NCBI GenBank assembly: GCA_937858715.1
Contig: CALLZY010000098.1
Coordinates: 1-34,595 of the forward strand
Direction of reading: 5' to 3'
From: an uncultured Chitinophagaceae bacterium
GTDB taxonomy: Bacteria > Bacteroidota > Bacteroidia > Chitinophagales > Chitinophagaceae
DNA: 34,595 nt
Within the stretch, counting starts at the first letter, position 1; each line of letters starts with the position of its first letter. Position numbers and translations under genes: made by a program. The notes beneath the pieces are model-generated. The model was not told the origin of the DNA. It did no database searches and worked only from the letters and a program-made list of their open reading frames with translations. Shown here in pieces: positions 1-6,820 of this stretch.

Positions 1-2
1 TT

Positions 3-680
3 TTCAGGCAGCACCATCAAAACAAATTTTCATTCAGCATGATGTACTATTATGATGAAAACTTTATGCTGCCACTTAGCCATGATGAGGTAGTGCATGG
101 CAAAAGCCCGATGATTTATAAAATGCCCGGAGATGAATGGCAGAAATTTGCCAATTTGCGCCTGCTATATACGTATATGTGGACACATCCGGGAGCAAAA
201 CTCCTGTTCATGGGAAATGAGTTTGGACAGACCGACGAGTGGAACTATAAATCTGAACTACAGTGGGAGTTGTTACAATATGATTGCCACCGCTTACTAA
301 AGGATTGTGTGTCAGAACTGAACCAGGTATTAAAGACCGAACCTGCGATGTACCAGAACCAGTTTAATATTTATGGTTTTGAGTGGGTTGATCTAAATCA
401 CAGGCAAGAATCTGTTATTGTCTATAAGAGAAAAGGCAAGAAGAGAGCGGATGATTTGCTCGTAGTTCTTAATATGACCCCAATGGTGAGAAATGACTGG
501 GAAATTACGGTTGCAGGCAAAGAATATAAAGCTGAGATTTTTAACAGTGACAGGAAAGAGTTTTGGGGTTCTGGAAACGTTTTTAACCCTGAAATCAGGA
601 GTGAGTTGATTGACAGAAATCAAAAAATGTACAAACTAACCGTAAATCTACCAGCCCTTGGGGGGATTATCCTGAAATAA
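3..680 (+). CDS. glgB: 1,4-alpha-glucan branching enzyme, C-terminal part (5' end outside window)
   Basis: Glycogen branching enzyme (GH13), which transfers alpha-1,4 glucan segments to alpha-1,6 positions during glycogen synthesis in the cytoplasm. The reading frame is open from the first bases of the window, so the ATG at 39 is internal. It starts in the conserved HHQNKFSFSM stretch and runs into LPLSHDEVVHGKSP, the GH13 conserved region that carries the HD pair stabilising the transition state. GNEFGQTDEWN follows, then the all-beta C-terminal domain ending in GGIILK. About 226 residues are present, so roughly two thirds of the usual protein lies upstream. Another glycogen/maltodextrin enzyme (malQ) lies about 6 kb downstream on the same strand. 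Family assignment is secure. Confidence 0.96.
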   Translation, partial: FRQHHQNKFSFSMMYYYDENFMLPLSHDEVVHGKSPMIYKMPGDEWQKFANLRLLYTYMWTHPGAKLLFMGNEFGQTDEWNYKSELQWELLQYDCHRLLKDCVSELNQVLKTEPAMYQNQFNIYGFEWVDLNHRQESVIVYKRKGKKRADDLLVVLNMTPMVRNDWEITVAGKEYKAEIFNSDRKEFWGSGNVFNPEIRSELIDRNQKMYKLTVNLPALGGIILK

Positions 681-756
681 TACCTAATTTGGAATGGTTT
701 TGGCTGAATAAGGCAGATAAATCTTGATTAGTAAGCTTCTCAATTCTAATTTTAAT

Positions 757-1860
757 ATGAGAATTATTAAAAAATCCAATCCGAAAAACGTACCTATGAC
801 TTCAAAGCTAATATTCGTACTTGTGCTTTTGATAAGCAGTGCGTCTTATTCCCAAACCTCGTTTGCCGGTATTAAAACATCCCCAACAGACAGTGCTGAT
901 TTTTTCCTGCAAAAAGGCCTGCTTGAAAAGAATAATGGCCGTAAAATGGAGGCTTTAAAAAATCTTGAAAAAGCTGCGAAATATGATGCAGAGAATAAAG
1001 CTGTAATCACTGAGCTATCGGCAGTTTATCTGGATTTAAGAAAATACCATAACGCAAGAGAGATGTTTAAGAAGCTGGTAAGTCTTGGAGATGAATCAGC
1101 AGCTAATTACAAACAGCTTTTGCAATTAAGTTTTCAGTTAAAACAAAATGACGATGTGCTGTTATATGCCGGCAAGTTGAAAACTGCTGCTCCTGAAGAA
1201 AAAGTGAATTTCTACATTGGTAAGGTTCAGTACGATATGGAAAACTATGGAGAAGCAATTAAAACCCTTGGCAGAGCCGCCAATGAGGACACTGCCAATG
1301 CAGAAATACCATATATGATTGCCCACAGTTATGCTGATATGCTGAATTATAAGATGGCAGTTCCCTACTTTCAGAGGGCTATACAGCTTGCCCCCACTCA
1401 GAATTACTGGATATATGAGCTTAGTATGATTTATTATGCGATGAATGATGACAGAAATGCGCTGAAGTATATGCTTGAGGCCGGAGAAAAGGGATATAGA
1501 AGAGACAATGATTACCTGGAAAACCTGGGAATTGCATATCTCAATGTTGGAGAGTTAGATAAAGGTGTTGAAATACTCAGCGAAATTCTGAAAAGAAAAC
1601 CCAGTGACATGAATATCCTTAATATGCTGGCTGAGGCATTTTATTATAAGAAGAAATACGATGAAGCTATTGCCTACTGGGATAAGATACTTGAATATGA
1701 CAAAACAAGTGCTTCTTCATTATATATGATTGGTATGGCATATCAGAAGAAGGGCGGAAAAGAAAATACCAATAAGGGAATTACTCTATGCGATAAAGCC
1801 ATTGAAATGGATCCTGCATTGGCTAGTCTGAAGCAGAAGAAAATGACAATGGGTTTATAA
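757..1860 (+). CDS. Secreted tetratricopeptide-repeat protein
   Basis: A 367-residue protein built largely of TPR-like helical hairpins. After an N-terminal hydrophobic segment (KLIFVLVLLISSASYSQ), units such as NNGRKMEALKNLEKAAKYD, NYGEAIKTLGRAANED, NYKMAVPYFQRAIQLAP and KKYDEAIAYWDKILEYD recur through most of the length. TPR arrays are protein-binding scaffolds; the partner is not visible. The signal peptide places it in the periplasm or at the cell surface. The start is uncertain: the TTG at 724, the ATG at 757 and the ATG at 796 are all in frame. I chose 757 for its A/T-rich upstream bases; 796 would give a tighter signal peptide. It lies 76 bases after glgB and is followed by a terminator. 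Confidence 0.82.
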   Translation: MRIIKKSNPKNVPMTSKLIFVLVLLISSASYSQTSFAGIKTSPTDSADFFLQKGLLEKNNGRKMEALKNLEKAAKYDAENKAVITELSAVYLDLRKYHNAREMFKKLVSLGDESAANYKQLLQLSFQLKQNDDVLLYAGKLKTAAPEEKVNFYIGKVQYDMENYGEAIKTLGRAANEDTANAEIPYMIAHSYADMLNYKMAVPYFQRAIQLAPTQNYWIYELSMIYYAMNDDRNALKYMLEAGEKGYRRDNDYLENLGIAYLNVGELDKGVEILSEILKRKPSDMNILNMLAEAFYYKKKYDEAIAYWDKILEYDKTSASSLYMIGMAYQKKGGKENTNKGITLCDKAIEMDPALASLKQKKMTMGL

Positions 1861-1882
1861 AAAGTGTACTATATAAAAAAAG

Positions 1883-1909
1883 AAGCTGCCTTACCGGGCA
1901 GCTTTTTTT
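1883..1909 (+). terminator. Intrinsic terminator after the TPR gene
   Basis: Perfect 8-bp stem (1883-1890 with 1897-1904, AAGCTGCC/GGCAGCTT), 6-base loop, then an uninterrupted T run. It begins 22 bases after the TPR stop codon. Confidence 0.9.
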
Positions 1910-2016
1910 GTACCCGTTTAGGCCATTGGCAGTATATACAAACCGTTTACGGAAAAAAACTGAGTTTTTTTATCTCCTCGTAGCCAATACGTATCTTCAA
2001 TCCTTAAACGAACTTT

Positions 2017-4536
2017 ATGTTTTTATTCAGAAAAAACACATTTCTTGTATTTGTATGCCTGGCTTTTGCTGGTGCAATAGCTGCACAACCTGCTGCAATT
2101 AAATCTGATAGTACAAAAAAATCAGGTAACGGGTTAAAGGCATACAAAGACATCATTACATCAAAGACGGTTTCAGACGGTGGTATGTTTTGGGTACATA
2201 AGGTTGACGATAAGTATTATTTTGAAATCCCCGATTCAATTTTTGGTCGTGAAATACTTACAGTTAACCGCTTATCAAAAGCTGCTGCCGGAATGCGGGT
2301 TGGTGGTTTTTCCGGTTATGCCGGTGATGATATTTCAAGAAATGTAATTGAATTTGAGAAAGGGCCAAACAACAAAATCTTTATCAGGAGCATTTCTTTT
2401 GCTGAATATGCAAAAGATTCCACTTCACCCATGTATGCAGCGGTGATGAACTCTAATGTTCAGTCTATTGCAGCTTCATTTGATATAAAATCACTTGGGA
2501 GAGATTCATCCGGTGCTGTAATTGAGGTTACAGATTATATTAATGGAGATAATGAAATTTTGTTTTTTAGCAGTTCTGCAAAAAGTATGTACCGCATGGG
2601 TGCTATGCAGAGTGATAAATCCTATATAGTAGGGCTGAAATCTTTTCCTGTAAATGTGGAAATAAGAACCGTTAAAACTTATTCACGGTTACCTGCACAA
2701 GCATCGCCAGGTGGTTTTCCGGGTGCCGGAGGCAGTGGTGGAGGAAACTATACCGTTGAACTGAACAGTTCTCTGGTGTTGCTTCCCAAAGTGCCAATGC
2801 AGCCACGTTATTTTGACCCAAGAGTCGGTTTTTTTGCTGTTGGTTATACCGATTTTGATATCAACCCTCAGGGAGTAAAAAGCATTTACATGGTGAAACG
2901 CTGGAGGCTGGAACCAAAACCAGAAGATATAGAAAAATATAAAAGAGGCGAATTGGTTGAACCTCAAAAGCCTATTATTTTCTATATTGACCCTGCCACG
3001 CCAAAAAAATGGGTGCCTTACCTGATGCAGGGTGTGGATGACTGGAAAGTTGGATTTGAGAAGGCAGGATTTAAGAATGCAATTATGGCAAAACTGGCAC
3101 CAACAAAAGAAGAGGACAGCACCTGGAGCTTGGAGGATGCCCGCAATTCTGCAATTGTTTATAAGCCTTCTGATATTGCCAATGCCAGTGGCCCAAGCAT
3201 TTCTGACCCACGCAGCGGAGAAATAATGGAAAGCCACATTAACTGGTATCACAACGTAATGTCATTGCTTCGTGACTGGTATTTTATTCAAACAGCTGCT
3301 GTTGATACCGGGGCAAGGAAGATGGTTTTTGATGATGAACTGATGGGGCAGTTAATTCGCTTTGTTTCTTCGCATGAGGTAGGCCATACGCTTGGTCTGC
3401 GGCATAATCATGGTTCCAGCAGTACGGTGCCAGTTGAAAAATTAAGAGATAAAGCATGGGTTGAAGCAAATGGTCATACACCATCAATAATGGATTATGC
3501 CCGTTTCAATTATGTAGCACAGCCGGAAGACAATATCAGCCGTGCAGGGTTATTTCCCAGAATTGGCGATTATGATAAATGGGCATTGGAATGGGGATAC
3601 AAACTATTACCTCAGTTCAATTCAGCAGATGAAGAGAAAGGGTTTTTGAACAAATTAGTAATTGAAAAACTGAAAGATAAGAGGCTGTGGTTTGGGACAG
3701 AAACAAATCCGGATGATCCACGCAGCCAGAGCGAACAAGTGGGTGATGATGCCATGAAAGGAAGTATGTATGGTATTAAGAACCTGCAGGTAATTGTACC
3801 TAACCTGAAAGAATGGACCAAAGTGCCTGACGAAGATTACACCAATCTCCGCAACCTGTATAATGGAGTGGTGGGGCAATACCAGCGTTATATTGGCCAT
3901 GTGGTTAAATACATTGGTGGTATAATGGAAACACCGAAAATGGTTGAAGAAAGCGGCCCTGTTTACGAAAATGTAAGCGAAACAAAACAGCGGGAAGCAG
4001 TAGAGTTTTTGAATAAACAATTATTTGCTACTCCATCTTGGTTATTAAACCAGGACATTTTCGACAAAACCGGTCTCAACGGCTTAACAATAATTGGACG
4101 GACACAGGATAATGCGCTGTCATCAGTTATCAGCAACTACACTTTGACTAAGTTGATCAATGCGGAAGCTGCAATTGGCAGCAAAGCCTATCAGATAACA
4201 GAATTGCTGGCTGATTTGAAAAAAGGTATCTGGTCAGAGCTTTCTGCTCGCAAGCCTGTTGATATTTACCGGAGGCAACTTCAAAAATCATACGTAAATA
4301 CGTTAACCAGTTTGCTTAAGGTGGCCCCACCTGTATCAATGAGCAGTGGCGGTATATCGCTTACAATCACTCAAATGCCAGATAAGTCAGACATTAGTAG
4401 CGTAGTGAGGGGGCATTTAACAGCTCTTCGGGCTGAAATACTGACTTCATTACCAGGGGTTACTGAAGTGATGACAAGGTATCATTTGCAGGATATAGCT
4501 AAAACAATCGATAACGTATTGAATCCCAAAAACTAA
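2017..4536 (+). CDS. Large secreted zinc-dependent metalloprotease (Met-zincin, DUF5117/DUF4953 type)
   Basis: An 839-residue protein with a signal peptide (hydrophobic core FLVFVCLAFAGAIAA, then Q). The catalytic signature HEVGHTLGLRH gives zinc ligands at His453, His457 and His463 and the general base Glu454. A Met-turn (SIMDY, Met492) follows about 30 residues later, the hallmark of metzincins. The overall plan matches the large Bacteroidota Met-zincin family: an N-terminal domain of DUF5118/DUF5117 type, the catalytic domain from about residue 320, and a long C-terminal domain. It probably acts in the periplasm or outside the cell; the substrate is unknown. There is no type IX sorting domain at the C-terminus. 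The gene sits alone between two terminators, so it is probably transcribed by itself. The fold call is strong; the DUF names come from memory. Confidence 0.92.
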   Translation: MFLFRKNTFLVFVCLAFAGAIAAQPAAIKSDSTKKSGNGLKAYKDIITSKTVSDGGMFWVHKVDDKYYFEIPDSIFGREILTVNRLSKAAAGMRVGGFSGYAGDDISRNVIEFEKGPNNKIFIRSISFAEYAKDSTSPMYAAVMNSNVQSIAASFDIKSLGRDSSGAVIEVTDYINGDNEILFFSSSAKSMYRMGAMQSDKSYIVGLKSFPVNVEIRTVKTYSRLPAQASPGGFPGAGGSGGGNYTVELNSSLVLLPKVPMQPRYFDPRVGFFAVGYTDFDINPQGVKSIYMVKRWRLEPKPEDIEKYKRGELVEPQKPIIFYIDPATPKKWVPYLMQGVDDWKVGFEKAGFKNAIMAKLAPTKEEDSTWSLEDARNSAIVYKPSDIANASGPSISDPRSGEIMESHINWYHNVMSLLRDWYFIQTAAVDTGARKMVFDDELMGQLIRFVSSHEVGHTLGLRHNHGSSSTVPVEKLRDKAWVEANGHTPSIMDYARFNYVAQPEDNISRAGLFPRIGDYDKWALEWGYKLLPQFNSADEEKGFLNKLVIEKLKDKRLWFGTETNPDDPRSQSEQVGDDAMKGSMYGIKNLQVIVPNLKEWTKVPDEDYTNLRNLYNGVVGQYQRYIGHVVKYIGGIMETPKMVEESGPVYENVSETKQREAVEFLNKQLFATPSWLLNQDIFDKTGLNGLTIIGRTQDNALSSVISNYTLTKLINAEAAIGSKAYQITELLADLKKGIWSELSARKPVDIYRRQLQKSYVNTLTSLLKVAPPVSMSSGGISLTITQMPDKSDISSVVRGHLTALRAEILTSLPGVTEVMTRYHLQDIAKTIDNVLNPKN

Positions 4537-4562
4537 GATCAATACAGAAGAGAGTATAGTTC

Positions 4563-4588
4563 AGGCGGACAATGTTCCGCCTTTTTTT
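4563..4588 (+). terminator. Intrinsic terminator after the metalloprotease gene
   Basis: 7-bp stem AGGCGGA (4563-4569) with TCCGCCT (4576-4582), 6-base loop, then seven Ts (4582-4588). Confidence 0.9.
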
Positions 4589-4597
4589 GAAACGAAC

Positions 4598-4628
4598 TTG
4601 TTCCTTACCGGGGTAAAACCTATCTTTG
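4598..4628 (+). promoter_or_regulatory. Bacteroidota-type promoter for rpmI-rplT
   Basis: A TTG at 4598-4600 is followed after 20 bases by TATCTTTG (4621-4628), a perfect match to the Bacteroidota -7 consensus TAnnTTTG. It lies directly after the metalloprotease terminator and about 120 bases before rpmI, so the two ribosomal genes appear to have their own transcript with a long leader. Confidence 0.8.
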
Positions 4629-4635
4629 CACCCCG

Positions 4636-4748
4636 TTTAAAAATAGTTCTTTTTAATCCCGAACTACGGGAAAGATTGCCTGAAGAGGTTCGACAAAGGT
4701 CCCCCGGTGGGGAATGCCTCAAAGGTGTAATATTAAATACTGGGTAAA
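4636..4748 (+). promoter_or_regulatory. Structured 5' leader of rpmI-rplT, possible ribosomal-protein autoregulatory RNA
   Basis: About 110 transcribed bases precede the rpmI start. They contain a hairpin TCCCG-AACTA-CGGGA (4657-4671) and a second, TCCCC-CGGT-GGGGA (4700-4713). A possible enclosing GAGG/CCTC pairing joins 4685-4688 with 4717-4720. In many bacteria the L35/L20 transcript is controlled by L20 binding to its own leader; whether this leader does so is inference. No named RNA family is recognised. Confidence 0.45.
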
Positions 4749-4946
4749 ATGCCTAAAGTAAAAACAAACTCCAGTGCCAAAAAACGCTTCAAAGTGTCGG
4801 CAACTGGTAAATTAATGCATCAGAAGAGTTTCAAACGTCACATTCTGACAAAAAAATCAAAGAAACGTAAACGCAACATGAGGTTGGACGGTACTGTTGC
4901 AAAATCACATGTTGATTTTGTAAAACGTCTTTTGCGCCTCAAATAA
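4749..4946 (+). CDS. rpmI: 50S ribosomal protein L35
   Basis: A 65-residue, strongly basic protein beginning [16 protein letters not shown], with the family's [18 protein letters not shown] core (here [15 protein letters not shown]). Length matches the family. It is a component of the large ribosomal subunit. It is first in a two-gene operon with rplT, which starts 67 bases after its stop. The usual upstream partner infC is not present here: a protease gene with its own terminator precedes the promoter. Confidence 0.98.
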   Translation: MPKVKTNSSAKKRFKVSATGKLMHQKSFKRHILTKKSKKRKRNMRLDGTVAKSHVDFVKRLLRLK

Positions 4947-5013
4947 GCCTATTAACTAAATTGATTAACTGGTCAGTCTGTAAATCACACTTCTGACTTC
5001 AAATTTTTAAATT

Positions 5014-5358
5014 ATGCCTCGTTCAAAAAATGCAGTGGCCTCTAAAGCCCGCCGCAAAAAAATATTAAAGCAAGCCAAAGGTTTTTATGGTAAGCGTAAA
5101 AATGTATTAACCGTTGCCAAAAACGTTGTAGAAAAAGGTATGACCTACATGTATGTAGGCCGTAAAAAGAAGAAAAGAGAATACAGAGCTCTGTGGATTG
5201 CCCGTATCAATGCTGCCGTTCGTGAGCAGGGTTTAACTTACTCTGAGTTCATTAACAAACTGCAGACAAAGGGAATCGAACTGGACCGGAAGGTACTGGC
5301 CGATCTGGCAATGAACAATCCTGAAACATTTACAAACCTTGTAAATTCAGTGAAATAA
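5014..5358 (+). CDS. rplT: 50S ribosomal protein L20
   Basis: A 114-residue protein that begins [19 protein letters not shown] and contains [10 protein letters not shown] and [17 protein letters not shown], all diagnostic of L20. L20 binds 23S rRNA early in assembly of the 50S subunit and often represses its own operon. The length is standard. It shares a transcript with rpmI and ends just before a strong hairpin terminator. Confidence 0.98.
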   Translation: MPRSKNAVASKARRKKILKQAKGFYGKRKNVLTVAKNVVEKGMTYMYVGRKKKKREYRALWIARINAAVREQGLTYSEFINKLQTKGIELDRKVLADLAMNNPETFTNLVNSVK

Positions 5359-5375
5359 TTCCAACCTGAGAGAAT

Positions 5376-5404
5376 AAAAAAGCCCGGTTAAACCGGGCTT
5401 TTTT
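5376..5404. terminator. Bidirectional intrinsic terminator between rplT and the convergent yqaE-like gene
   Basis: AGCCCGGTT (5381-5389) pairs with AACCGGGCT (5391-5399). An A run precedes the stem and a T run follows it, so the hairpin has a U tract on either strand. It sits between two convergent genes, 5358 (+) and 5425 (-). Confidence 0.9.
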
Positions 5405-5424
5405 ATTAGTTATATTTTGGCTGA

Positions 5425-5868
5425 TTAATTATTCCCGAGAATCACTATCAGTGCATAAATAATCGATGCTAAAACAAGGTACCAGCCTAAAGTAAATGCC
5501 CCCAATATTCCAAGTGCGAACAGTAAAGTAGTAACCCAAAACTTTGTATTAGCTTCCCCCTGATGCAGATATACGGCAAGCGGTGGAAGGATTAAAGCAA
5601 GAATTACCAGCAAGAGTGTATTGGTATCAACATCTTCGCCGGCCCTTTTCGCAGCCTTATATTCCCTGATAACCTTTTTTGCTTCCTTAAGTCTGGTTTT
5701 TTTCTCCTTTTTTGAAAGTGAAAGGAAAGAGCTTAAAGCATCTCTTACTTCCTGGGCAGTTGGAACTGATGCTGCCTGCTTTTCAGGGTTAACCAAGGCT
5801 GCACTTGCCGGGAAAGAAACCGAAATAGTAGTGGCGAAAACTGTAAAAAGGAGAATTATTTTCTTCAT
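5425..5868 (-). CDS. YqaE/Pmp3-family small membrane protein with signal peptide and N-terminal extension
   Basis: A 147-residue protein. The C-terminal half (from about residue 84) has the YqaE/Pmp3 pattern: LLLVILALILPPLAVYLHQG, a short NTKFW turn, then two more hydrophobic segments ending YALIVIL. Pmp3 proteins elsewhere are about 50-60 residues and are linked to membrane potential and salt stress. Here the family domain follows a cleavable-looking signal peptide (ending FPASA) and a lysine-rich, probably helical segment (KKEKKTRLKEAKKVIREYK). That arrangement is common in Bacteroidota. The gene is convergent with rplT and separated from the upstream minus-strand genes by a hairpin, so it probably has its own promoter. 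The biochemical role is unknown. Confidence 0.85.
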   Translation of the reverse strand: MKKIILLFTVFATTISVSFPASAALVNPEKQAASVPTAQEVRDALSSFLSLSKKEKKTRLKEAKKVIREYKAAKRAGEDVDTNTLLLVILALILPPLAVYLHQGEANTKFWVTTLLFALGILGAFTLGWYLVLASIIYALIVILGNN

Positions 5869-5920
5869 AGTTATAAATTTAGCTGGTTAATGAAAGGAGT
5901 GTTTGCTGTAACATATCAGC

Positions 5921-5945
5921 AAAAATAATCCCGCAATTTGCGGGA
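5921..5945 (-). terminator. Hairpin terminator after the small membrane-protein genes (minus strand)
   Basis: A 7-bp stem TCCCGCA (5929-5935) / TGCGGGA (5939-5945) with a 3-base loop. Read on the minus strand it is followed by TTATTTTT (5928-5921). It lies 33 bases past the stop of the 51-residue gene and upstream of the yqaE-like gene. Confidence 0.65.
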
Positions 5946-5978
5946 CTAAATATTAAATATCAACAGTGTGTGAATTGG

Positions 5979-6134
5979 CTACATTATATCCATCGCTTTC
6001 ACGAAAGCAGTGGTTTGAAAGGGCAGAATAAGCGTTAACCAGGGCCAATGTGAATAAATGGCATAAAATAAAGCGGCAGTAGATGCCAGAAAAACAAGCC
6101 ACCAGATTCCCCTGTATTTTTTTGTCTGCTCCAT
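5979..6134 (-). CDS. Small membrane protein of 51 residues
   Basis: An ORF from ATG (6134-6132) to TAG (5981-5979). It encodes a polar start (MEQTKKYRGIWW) and then two hydrophobic stretches, WLVFLASTAALFYAIYSHW and WLTLILPFQTTAFVKAMDIM. The composition is that of a small integral membrane protein with one or two membrane passes. It begins 39 bases after the stop of the 175-residue gene upstream and is followed by a hairpin terminator, so the two probably form an operon. Function is not known. Support comes from composition, spacing and the terminator. Confidence 0.62.
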   Translation of the reverse strand: MEQTKKYRGIWWLVFLASTAALFYAIYSHWPWLTLILPFQTTAFVKAMDIM

Positions 6135-6173
6135 TTATTTGATTTTTTGCAAAGTAAAGAGGTCAGGATGAAT

Positions 6174-6701
6174 CTAAAAAATTGTTTTTCTGCTTTTTTT
6201 GAAAAGAAAGAGCAACCCGGTAAGGGCACCAATAATGGCCAAAATCCACTTAGTGAAAACAAAAAAATGAAACAACCCGAAGTCGGCTCCAATGGACTGG
6301 CCCTGTAACCAGCAAAGCAAGTAAGAATTTTCAATTATATCAAAAGCCCATGCCAGGATTTGTGCAAATGAAATGGCCATTAATAACTTTCTTACAAAAT
6401 TGCCGGTTTGTTTATGTCTTGCCATCATATTTATAGAAGCAATTGCCGGAAATATTCCGGCCATAAAGGCAAAGTCGAAAGAAAGGTGATTGCCAAGTAT
6501 CGTCCTCGTTTTATCATCTAACCCGGTCAGGATTTCAGCCACTTTTTCTTTCGGATAGCTGATCTCAAGGCCAAGAATAGTAAAGTCTTTTCCGTTATAC
6601 AACAAGTCGCTTTCTATCCATTTCATGCAAAACATGGCACCCGCAGTAAGCCCGGCGCAAAAAAGAAAAACTTTTTGCCAAAATTTCGATTCAATAACCA
6701 T
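6174..6701 (-). CDS. Hypothetical integral membrane protein (about four membrane segments)
   Basis: A 175-residue protein not recognised as any characterised family. Hydrophobic segments lie near residues 9-26 (KVFLFCAGLTAGAMFCMKW), 74-90 (DFAFMAGIFPAIASIN), 103-122 (KLLMAISFAQILAWAFDI) and 140-165 (FTKWILAIIGALTGLLFLF), with a basic C-terminal tail (KKSRKTIF). This suggests an inner-membrane four-helix protein. It is divergent from malQ, which shares the intergenic region 6702-6820, and is followed closely by a gene for a 51-residue membrane protein. No catalytic motif was seen. Confidence 0.78.
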   Translation of the reverse strand: MVIESKFWQKVFLFCAGLTAGAMFCMKWIESDLLYNGKDFTILGLEISYPKEKVAEILTGLDDKTRTILGNHLSFDFAFMAGIFPAIASINMMARHKQTGNFVRKLLMAISFAQILAWAFDIIENSYLLCWLQGQSIGADFGLFHFFVFTKWILAIIGALTGLLFLFKKSRKTIF

Positions 6702-6820
6702 ATTCAGATTTTATAAAAATAACTGTCCTTAAAAGTACAAAACATCAATAGTTTTTATACTTTCGTATATAATGTGTCATAAAGACACGACAAAGATTCA
6801 CTTACTGAACCACGATTGCG

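Noticed and set aside
1908-2102. 64-codon plus-strand frame before the metalloprotease
   Set aside because: It overlaps the terminator and the start of the well-supported 839-residue gene in another frame and has an unnatural composition.
2689-3252. 187-codon minus-strand frame inside the metalloprotease gene
   Set aside because: It is antisense to a gene with clear catalytic motifs and is rich in W, C and H, as frames opposite a real gene often are.
6750-6775. TACTTTCG as a malQ promoter -7 box
   Set aside because: One mismatch to the consensus and no TTG about 20 bases upstream.
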